A stretch of DNA of 13,901 bases from an uncultured euryarchaeote (GTDB lineage: Archaea; Thermoplasmatota; Poseidoniia; Poseidoniales; Poseidoniaceae): contig CALCOP010000139.1 of NCBI GenBank assembly GCA_937897365.1, positions 1 through 13,901 on the forward strand, read 5' to 3'. Each line of letters begins with the position of its first letter. The stretch's first letter is position 1. The position numbers and the translations under genes were made by a program. This document shows, piece after piece, positions 6,909-12,377 of this stretch. The notes under the pieces are model-generated. The model did no database searches and had not been told where the DNA came from. It worked only from the letters and a program-made list of their open reading frames with translations.

Positions 6909-8711
6909 ATGGACGAGTCCACTTTGTCAAGGAACTCTGTTGCTGAACTTAAAGAAATGCTGCGCGCCAATGGACTACCTGTCAGTGGTAACAAATCGGT
7001 GCTTATCGAACGTTTGATGCAATCAAGCACCAAATCAGGAGTATGGGATGACCTCACTGATGAATCAAAATCAAGTGACAAAGATACGACGACCGCAAAC
7101 TTGAGTCTTGAAGAAGACATTGAGAGTCCATTGACCTTCAAACAACGCATGTCAACTACGGTCTATGGCCCGATTAACCTCGGTGTATTGATTGCCGTAG
7201 GCATGGCCTTGATTATGGTGACGGCAACCGTTTTGATTGTCAAGCCGACTTGGCTTGGTTTTGAACGTGAATATGATTATGAGTTGATTGATTTTGATCA
7301 AACCGTTACTCGAAACTTTGCGCAAGAACTCGTTAATCTTGGCCACCCTGAATGGGAAGGTCGTATGAGTGGAACGGTTGAGGAGACGAACACCTCGCAA
7401 TATCTCAGCCAGAAATTCCAAGAGATGGGGTATGATGCTGAAATTAACGAGTATCAAGTACCGATGCACCATGTAAACTCAGAACCAAGTTTCAAATTAT
7501 GTATTCAAGGACTTGGTGGCTTATCCCCGTGTGAAGGATTTGGTGCAATCGGTTCTCAAGTAACGATATTCCAACATCGGTCTGATTACGTCATACAGGG
7601 CTTTTCAGGACAATCGGCCTACATGTTCAACGAAGAAATTAGTGTTACTGACCTTGGTAACGGAAGCGATGAAGCATTGTGGCAATCAGCAACGGGAACC
7701 ATTGGTTATGTCCGGGGAGACAGTTCGAAGATTGGCAATACGGAATTGTATAGCAATGCAGCAATCAACGACCTTGCAGGACTCATCAGCGTCAACAAGA
7801 ACTACCAATGTGGGACGATTGAAGGAAACGACTGTGTTCCAATTTTCAAAGGAACGAACTACGATTCACTGGTCGCAGCAAACGGCGGAAATATCCCAAC
7901 AGACATTCCGTTCATCTCAATGTCCAAGGATGCTGGAGAAATCTTTGAAACGATGGTCATCAATGCATCAGAACCTGCCTCTATCGAATTGATAATTGAT
8001 GTCACCAACGACCAAGAGCGAACCATCTATGTCCCATGCGGAACTATCCAAGGGCGAACATCAGAAGTTGTGATTGCCGGTGCTCACCACGATACTGTCT
8101 ATCAGGCTCAAGGAGCGGTTGATGATACATCAGGAACTGCAAGCGTCCTTGAAATGGCTCGTCAGATGTCTGAAATCGTCAATGAAACTGGAACCCCAGA
8201 GCGAACCATTCGATTCTGCACATGGGGTGGAGAAGAAGAAGGCTTGTGGGGGAGCCGTGCATATGTAGCACAAATGCAGAGTAGCCTCAGAGATAATTTA
8301 CGATTATACATCAACTTCGATATGAATCACGTTGATGCCGACTTTGCTAACCGAGGTAATTCTTTGACATTATTTACCAACAATCAAGACGATTATGACC
8401 ACATCGTTCGAATCACAGATGTGTATAAGCAGGAGCGAAGTGAACTGGCTGAAAAGTATGATATTCACTTTAATCTCCTGAATGGCGCACAAGGTGAAGA
8501 GAATCAAATGCCGTGTAATTCCGACCATTGCCCGTTCGTCTATGACTTGGGAGGCAAAGATGGCCGAGCCGCTGTTTGCTATGGAAGTGGAAGTTGGGAA
8601 TACCACACCTATCTGGACAACATGGATCGATTTAATGAAGAATCATTAGCGATTTCCACAACTATTTACGGCACATACATGAGATTACTTGCTTACGACC
8701 TGAGCGTATGA
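6909..8711 (+). CDS. Membrane-anchored M28 metallopeptidase with N-terminal SAP domain
   Basis: A 600-residue protein with three parts. Residues 6-40 (VAELKEMLRANGLPVSGNKS, then LIERLMQ) are a SAP-type helix-extended-helix motif. After an acidic linker, residues 88-110 form one membrane helix (INLGVLIAVGMALIMVTATV). The rest is an M28-family domain with the two-zinc ligands visible: His393 and Asp395 in AGAHHDT, Asp405 in GAVDDTSGTAS, Glu442/Glu443 in GGEEEGLWGS (base and ligand), Asp471 in NFDMN and His566 in WEYHTYLDN. The insert between anchor and active site (about 150-380) probably includes a PA-like lid. Four Cys pairs suit an oxidising exterior. Expected topology is SAP inside and peptidase outside, making it a surface aminopeptidase or carboxypeptidase for scavenging peptides (inference). 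The stop TGA is followed in frame by TAG. It begins 45 bases after ubiX with no clear ribosome-binding site. Confidence 0.9.
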   Translation: MDESTLSRNSVAELKEMLRANGLPVSGNKSVLIERLMQSSTKSGVWDDLTDESKSSDKDTTTANLSLEEDIESPLTFKQRMSTTVYGPINLGVLIAVGMALIMVTATVLIVKPTWLGFEREYDYELIDFDQTVTRNFAQELVNLGHPEWEGRMSGTVEETNTSQYLSQKFQEMGYDAEINEYQVPMHHVNSEPSFKLCIQGLGGLSPCEGFGAIGSQVTIFQHRSDYVIQGFSGQSAYMFNEEISVTDLGNGSDEALWQSATGTIGYVRGDSSKIGNTELYSNAAINDLAGLISVNKNYQCGTIEGNDCVPIFKGTNYDSLVAANGGNIPTDIPFISMSKDAGEIFETMVINASEPASIELIIDVTNDQERTIYVPCGTIQGRTSEVVIAGAHHDTVYQAQGAVDDTSGTASVLEMARQMSEIVNETGTPERTIRFCTWGGEEEGLWGSRAYVAQMQSSLRDNLRLYINFDMNHVDADFANRGNSLTLFTNNQDDYDHIVRITDVYKQERSELAEKYDIHFNLLNGAQGEENQMPCNSDHCPFVYDLGGKDGRAAVCYGSGSWEYHTYLDNMDRFNEESLAISTTIYGTYMRLLAYDLSV

Positions 8712-8712
8712 T

Positions 8713-8753
8713 AGCGAGGGTTTCAAAAACAGAAGTCAGTAGGTTGTAGCATG
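8713..8753 (+). promoter_or_regulatory. Upstream element shared with the gene at 9447
   Basis: The 41 bases ending at the parvulin ATG begin AGCGAGG, contain TTTCAAAAAC about 26 bases before the ATG, then AGAA, and end AGGTTGT shortly before the start codon. The 41 bases ending at the ATG at 9447 have the same layout. The A-rich core sits where an archaeal TATA box would, and AGGT is a weak ribosome-binding site. Confidence 0.35.
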
Positions 8754-9038
8754 GTCGCTCCAAGTGCATGGGCATCTCACATTCTTGTGACATCGAAATC
8801 AGAGGCTGTTCAAATCAAAGACAAGATTGGAAAACTGAAAGATTTCCAGAAGCTTGCCCGTAAAAAAAGCAGTTGTCCTTCAAGTCAAAAAGGTGGAGAC
8901 CTTGGATGGTTTCGAAAAGGACAAATGGTCAGAGAATTTGAAGAAGCAGTTTGGAGTATACCGGTTGCTTCAGTCTCAGAGCCGGTTAAGACCCAATTTG
9001 GATACCATCTCATTTGGGTCCATGAACGCGACGAGTAG
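8751..9038 (+). CDS. Parvulin-type peptidyl-prolyl cis-trans isomerase
   Basis: A one-domain rotamase of 95 residues that speeds prolyl bond isomerisation during folding. The parvulin fold is visible throughout: ASHILV at the first strand, a helix ending in FQKLARKKSSCPSSQKGGDL, the loop GWFRKGQMVREFEEAVWS, and the final strand VSEPVKTQFGYHLIWV. The family's conserved first His (His10) and last His (about 87) are present. There is no signal peptide or extra domain, so the protein is probably cytoplasmic, like the small parvulins of bacteria and Thaumarchaeota. The ATG at 8751 follows AGGTTGT and gives the usual start just before SHIL. It is 39 bases after the peptidase gene and eight bases before folB, with which it is probably co-transcribed; no functional link with folB is evident. 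Confidence 0.93.
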   Translation: MVAPSAWASHILVTSKSEAVQIKDKIGKLKDFQKLARKKSSCPSSQKGGDLGWFRKGQMVREFEEAVWSIPVASVSEPVKTQFGYHLIWVHERDE

Positions 9039-9046
9039 GTGACCAA

Positions 9047-9409
9047 ATGACCATCCGTGTTGCTTTAGAAGCCTATACCGTCATGGCAAAACACGGCTAT
9101 TTCCCTCATGAACATGAGCAAGAACAACCGTTCGTGTTTAGTGTATGGGCAACCCTCGCAAATGAAAACATCGACGAGTCTCTTGACAAGACGCTGAATT
9201 ATGCTGACATTCAAATCGCTATCGACCATGTCATGCTTCAATCTGAAAAACCAATACTGCTGATGGAATCAATGGCTCAAAAAGTTGCAGACATACTTTC
9301 GCAAAAATCACTCGTTGAATCGTTACACATCCGTATCGAAAAACCAGAAGCACCACTTCCGCATCCGGGTGGTTTGGCTGTAGTTGAACTGGAATGGGCT
9401 CGAAACTGA
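9047..9409 (+). CDS. folB: Dihydroneopterin aldolase-like protein FolB
   Basis: A 120-residue member of the tunnelling-fold FolB family, which cleaves 7,8-dihydroneopterin to 6-hydroxymethyl-dihydropterin and glycolaldehyde for folate-type cofactors. Seen are AKHGYFPHEHEQEQPF (the G-x4-E-x4-Q-P-F substrate block), LNYADI (the Y-A-x-I block), LMESMAQKVADILS (with the conserved pterin-binding Glu), and IRIEKPEAPLPHPGG with the catalytic-type Lys before Pro. Length and motif order fit FolB, not the epimerase FolX, though that is not excluded. It starts eight bases after the parvulin stop; GGTGA overlaps the gap and can serve as ribosome-binding site. Many archaea use an unrelated aldolase (MptD) here, so a bacterial-type FolB is notable. 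No other pterin gene lies in the window. Confidence 0.88.
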   Translation: MTIRVALEAYTVMAKHGYFPHEHEQEQPFVFSVWATLANENIDESLDKTLNYADIQIAIDHVMLQSEKPILLMESMAQKVADILSQKSLVESLHIRIEKPEAPLPHPGGLAVVELEWARN

Positions 9410-9449
9410 GCGAGGCTTGAAAACCAAGAAACAGCCACGAGGTTGTATG
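9409..9449 (+). promoter_or_regulatory. Upstream element shared with the parvulin gene
   Basis: This stretch overlaps the folB stop codon and has AGCGAGG at its first bases, TTGAAAACCAAGAA about 26 bases before the ATG, and GAGGTTGT touching the start codon. It matches the layout of 8713-8753 with no gap needed over the first half and a two-to-three-base shift at the AGGTTGT end. Confidence 0.35.
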
Positions 9450-10025
9450 GCGGATGAAGTCCAACGGGTCTTTGTCGCTTCTGTCGTCGAAGAAGACGGC
9501 AACTCATTGGCCCTTGGATGCTTTTCGAGTGAAGAAACCGCCTGGCAGGTTTTGAGAACTTTTCTCAAAAAGAGCGATCAAATGTTGTTAACCTCCTCAA
9601 GCGTTGTCGTTTGGGATATTGATGTCATTGGCGAAGATGGTGTTAACGTTCTCTCCACAATGGAATGCAAAGATTGTCCCGTCTGTGGTCGACGTACTTT
9701 TTGGATGGACTTAGAGAACTTCTCCGCATTGTGTCACGGTGATGCATGTGCGGCTTGGGTTGAAGAGAGTACCCTTGAACCCGGGGTCATCGATTGTGGA
9801 TGGCCACCAATTCGATTCCTCAAACAAGCAAAAGACATTGATGAAGCGTTCAAAGAATTGTTCAAAATTGGCGACCAGATGAAGGCGGTTTCGAAAGTGA
9901 GCAACCTCGGTGACAAAGAACCGCAAGAGATGCTTGACGAGTGGCGAAGAAAATCTGCACTCGGTTCAAGCGACTCAAACAACGGAACGCAGAATGATGG
10001 GTCCAACGAAACTGAAGGCGAATAA
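9447..10025 (+). CDS. Unidentified Cys-rich (putative zinc-binding) protein
   Basis: I do not recognise this 192-residue protein. Residues 1-70 look like a compact alpha/beta domain (RVFVASVVEEDGNSLALGCF, then a helix EETAWQVLRTFL, then strands SSSVVVWDIDVI). Next comes a probable zinc site: Cys77-x2-Cys80 and Cys96-x4-Cys101, with an extra Cys74 and a His97 nearby. The last 50 residues are charged and end in an Asn/Ser/Gly/Glu-rich tail that is probably disordered. No signal peptide or membrane helix is present, so it should be cytoplasmic. The frame runs upstream to an ATG at 9384 inside folB; I choose 9447 because GAGGTTGT precedes it and the upstream residues look like non-coding read-through. 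Its 3' end overlaps the convergent zinc-ribbon gene by 51 bases. Function unknown; a nucleic-acid or protein-binding role is only a guess. Confidence 0.75.
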   Translation: MADEVQRVFVASVVEEDGNSLALGCFSSEETAWQVLRTFLKKSDQMLLTSSSVVVWDIDVIGEDGVNVLSTMECKDCPVCGRRTFWMDLENFSALCHGDACAAWVEESTLEPGVIDCGWPPIRFLKQAKDIDEAFKELFKIGDQMKAVSKVSNLGDKEPQEMLDEWRRKSALGSSDSNNGTQNDGSNETEGE

Positions 10026-10256
10026 TCCTAAGAAAACAAACATCCAGATTCGCATCTGCTTTTGATTGCGCTCATCTCGAGCGTTTTTGTCGATACAGGC
10101 TTGGTCACCGCAAACTCTGGGCTCGGCTGATAATTTAATCATCGTAAAGCACACCCTGCAGTGCTTGTGAGGCTGAACTTTTCCTGAACCAAGTGAGCCT
10201 CGAGCCTTGCTTGTCATTTTTGCGATATTTTGCTTTACCTTTGATGCATCTACCAT
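9975..10256 (-). CDS. Small zinc-ribbon protein with C-terminal membrane helix (DUF2116-like)
   Basis: A 93-residue protein. A basic N-terminal stretch (Lys/Arg and Ser) leads to a zinc-ribbon motif HKHCRVC (Cys33, Cys36) and VCGDQAC (Cys49, Cys54), a charged helix DERNQKQ, then one hydrophobic helix at about 70-89 and a short tail. The layout resembles archaeal DUF2116 proteins (HxHCxxC...C...C plus a membrane segment), whose function is unknown to me. As a tail-anchored protein its zinc knuckle would face the cytoplasm. The ATG at 10256 lies four bases after GAGGTGA, which overlaps the stop of the UMP kinase gene nine bases upstream, so the two are probably one transcript with coupled translation. 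Its last 17 codons, including part of the membrane helix, are antisense to the end of the plus-strand Cys-rich gene. Confidence 0.8.
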   Translation of the reverse strand: MVDASKVKQNIAKMTSKARGSLGSGKVQPHKHCRVCFTMIKLSAEPRVCGDQACIDKNARDERNQKQMRIWMFVFLGLFAFSFVGPIILRSVV

Positions 10257-10265
10257 ATCTTCACC

Positions 10266-10970
10266 TCACTGAATGAGTGTTCCTTCAAACGGCTCTCCAT
10301 CCAGAGCTTGTTCAAGAATCGAAATCTGTCGTCCGTCGAGAACTGCCAATGTGATTGCAGCCTTCTTTGCCCAACCGACTGCAATTGGGTCAATGACGGC
10401 AGATTCTCCAGGAGAAAGCGGCTTGTCAATCCCGGTGATTTCAGCCAATTGATCAAAAGTCATGGAACCAAATGATTGCGCATCATCATGTTCTCGAGGG
10501 TCTTTATCAAACACGTGACTGACATTTGTTGCAATGATGCAGTGACCCGCTCCAGCATCTCGGGCAAAAGCAACGGCTACCGCATCGGTTGTATGACCCG
10601 GAGTTGTTCCACCCATGATGACAAGATGATGTTTATCGAGAAGTTGAGCCGCCTGTTCGGTAGAAGTCGGGATTACGGGCGCTACATCAATTCCAATATC
10701 GAGAAGTACTTGTTGGATGATTGTTGCATTGAGTCGAGTTGCAGCGATACCAACTTGATCAAGGCGGTGCGTATCGCTAACCATCGTCTTGGCAACTTCA
10801 ATACCTTCTCTGGCTGGCAAACCTCCGCCGACAACGATTCCAAGATGTCGTCCATTGCCTTCGATATGGACGGCGAGTTGACGAATCTGCCCAAACCATG
10901 CTGTGCGCTGTTCGGACTCTTCGGGACGAAGCAGACTACCTCCGAGTGCAACAACTTGACGACGGGTCAT
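10266..10970 (-). CDS. pyrH: UMP kinase, archaeal type
   Basis: Phosphorylates UMP to UDP with ATP, feeding UTP, CTP and (with dut nearby) deoxyuridine pools. The 234-residue product belongs to the amino acid kinase fold: VVALGGSLL at the N-terminus, IVVGGGLPAREGI (nucleotide loop), GIAATRLNA, then VIMGGTTPGHTTDAVAVAFA, which is diagnostic of archaeal UMP kinases (VMGGTHPGHTTDAV in Pyrococcus), followed by IIATNVSHVFDKDPR and GESAVIDPIAV. I first considered isopentenyl phosphate kinase, but the GGTTPGHTTDAV block decides for UMP kinase. The frame extends to an ATG at 11039; I choose the ATG at 10970 because MTRRQVVALGGS fits the family's usual N-terminus and GAGGG lies four bases before it. 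The longer form would add 23 residues with no family resemblance. It is divergent from prf1 and upstream of the zinc-ribbon gene. Confidence 0.92.
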   Translation of the reverse strand: MTRRQVVALGGSLLRPEESEQRTAWFGQIRQLAVHIEGNGRHLGIVVGGGLPAREGIEVAKTMVSDTHRLDQVGIAATRLNATIIQQVLLDIGIDVAPVIPTSTEQAAQLLDKHHLVIMGGTTPGHTTDAVAVAFARDAGAGHCIIATNVSHVFDKDPREHDDAQSFGSMTFDQLAEITGIDKPLSPGESAVIDPIAVGWAKKAAITLAVLDGRQISILEQALDGEPFEGTLIQ

Positions 10971-11069
10971 CAAACCCTCGTCATGACACCATACTTTGAG
11001 ACTATCCCCCTCAGAGAACGTTGAAGAGCCAAACATCAAGTGAAAACTCTCGATGAAACGATTGAACGG

Positions 11070-11075
11070 TATAAG
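11070..11075 (+). promoter_or_regulatory. TATA box of prf1
   Basis: TATAAG lies within GGTATAAGAG, preceded by a GATTGAACG tract. It is centred about 25 bases before an ATG at 11097 and 48 bases before the prf1 start at 11121. The expected transcript start would therefore fall at the leader ATG, not at prf1 itself. Confidence 0.5.
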
Positions 11076-11096
11076 AGAGTTGAAGACCCCTCAACC

Positions 11097-11111
11097 ATGC
11101 CATTGAATTGA
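11097..11111 (+). other. Possible five-codon leader ORF upstream of prf1
   Basis: ATG-CCA-TTG-AAT-TGA encodes Met-Pro-Leu-Asn and ends nine bases before the prf1 ATG. The TGA and following bases (TGAGGCC) form the probable ribosome-binding site GAGG of prf1. If transcription starts about 25 bases after the TATA box, this ATG would be the first codon of a leaderless message. Whether it is translated is unknown. Confidence 0.3.
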
Positions 11112-11120
11112 GGCCAACCC

Positions 11121-12368
11121 ATGTCTGACGATGCAGTTCTCGCCACGCGACGACTTCGTCTCAAGATAGCCCTTGAAGAATTAAGAGAGATGAAGGGATT
11201 TGGAACCGAACTGGTGACCATCATCATTCCTCCAGACCGCCAAGTGTCTGATGCACGCTCATTGCTTCAAAATGAACACGGCCAGGCTGCGAACATCAAA
11301 TCCAAAGGAACCCGTAAAAATGTCCAAGGAGCGATTGAATCCGCACTCTCTACTCTCTCCAAATACAAGAACGCTGGAGAAAATGGTATTGCACTTTTTG
11401 TTGGTTCAATCATTATTGGAAACAACAAGAACAAGATGGTTAATATCGTGATTGAAGAGCCACCTCAATCGTTGATTTCATTTCGCTATCGATGCGATTC
11501 AGTGTTTGAATTAACCCAGCTCGAAGACATGTTAGTCGACAAGAAGTCATACGGATTATTCGTCATCGATCGCTCGGAAGCGGCTTTTGGCCTTGCTTCT
11601 GGAAAGAGAATCCATGTTCAAGAACATCTGGTATCCAATATCATGGGCAAGCACCGTCAAGGTGGACAGTCTGCCCAACGTTTCGAGCGATTGATTGAGG
11701 AAGCTGCTCACAATTTCTTCAAACGAGCGACCGAACATGCTTGTTCATACTGGCTGCCAAACCTTGACAACATCCAAGCAATCATTATCGGAGGACCAGG
11801 TGCCACAAAAGATTTCGTTGTCAAAAATGATTATTTCCATCACGAAATCGGCAAGAAAATTGCCAAGACAACATTCGATGTAGGCTATTCAAACGACAGT
11901 GGAGTTCGCGAATTAGTTGAAAACGCTGGGAAAATGATGGGAGAGATTGAACTTGATGCTGAACGGCAAGTCATGAATGAATTTCTTGCCGAACTTGTCA
12001 AACCGCATCCAAAAGCCGCCTATGGCGAAAAGATGGTCCGAGAAGCGCTTGAACAAGGCGCAGTAGGCCGATTACTCATTTCTGAAGGGTTGAGAAAGAA
12101 GACCATCACGTTCCAATGCGGCTCATGCAGCAACGAATGGACCGTAAGTGTCGGACGCACAGATCCAACCCCGAAATGTCCTTCGTGTAAAGCATCGAGT
12201 GACGGTGGTAAGGAATTGAGCAGCATTTCCATTATCGAAGAATTAGGCGCTCTGGCCGCAAAGAGCAATACTGAAATTGTCTATATATCGGTAGATACCG
12301 AGGAAGGTTCACAATTGCTACTCGGTTTCTCCGGACTTGCAGGTATTTGTCGTTATCCAATGATGTGA
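11121..12368 (+). CDS. prf1: Peptide chain release factor aRF1
   Basis: Class I archaeal/eukaryal release factor that reads all three stop codons in the ribosomal A site and triggers peptidyl-tRNA hydrolysis with aRF3-like and ABCE1 partners. The 415-residue product has the usual length. Domain 1 carries NIKS (58-61) and YRCDSVF, the stop-codon reading motifs. Domain 2 carries GKHRQGGQ with Gly181-Gly182-Gln183, the catalytic tip. Domain 3 ends with a four-Cys mini-domain, CGSC and CPSC, as in many archaeal family members. The gene begins with ATG after GAGG spaced seven bases. It is followed nine bases later by argS, so the two form a translation operon. A TATA box and a five-codon leader frame precede it. 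Confidence 0.97.
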   Translation: MSDDAVLATRRLRLKIALEELREMKGFGTELVTIIIPPDRQVSDARSLLQNEHGQAANIKSKGTRKNVQGAIESALSTLSKYKNAGENGIALFVGSIIIGNNKNKMVNIVIEEPPQSLISFRYRCDSVFELTQLEDMLVDKKSYGLFVIDRSEAAFGLASGKRIHVQEHLVSNIMGKHRQGGQSAQRFERLIEEAAHNFFKRATEHACSYWLPNLDNIQAIIIGGPGATKDFVVKNDYFHHEIGKKIAKTTFDVGYSNDSGVRELVENAGKMMGEIELDAERQVMNEFLAELVKPHPKAAYGEKMVREALEQGAVGRLLISEGLRKKTITFQCGSCSNEWTVSVGRTDPTPKCPSCKASSDGGKELSSISIIEELGALAAKSNTEIVYISVDTEEGSQLLLGFSGLAGICRYPMM

Positions 12369-12377
12369 GGTTGTACA

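Noticed and set aside
6466..7017. Plus-strand 183-codon frame across the ubiX/peptidase junction
   Set aside because: It is out of frame with two strongly supported genes and covers their conserved motifs; translation is Leu/Ser/Cys-rich without domains.
10476..11024. Plus-strand 182-codon frame
   Set aside because: It is a shadow of the UMP kinase gene: Cys- and Ser-rich translation, no motif, no ribosome-binding site.
10266..11039. Isopentenyl phosphate kinase instead of UMP kinase
   Set aside because: The GGTTPGHTTDAV block and the C-terminal GESAVIDPIAV line match archaeal UMP kinase; the isopentenyl phosphate kinase active-site pattern is not seen.
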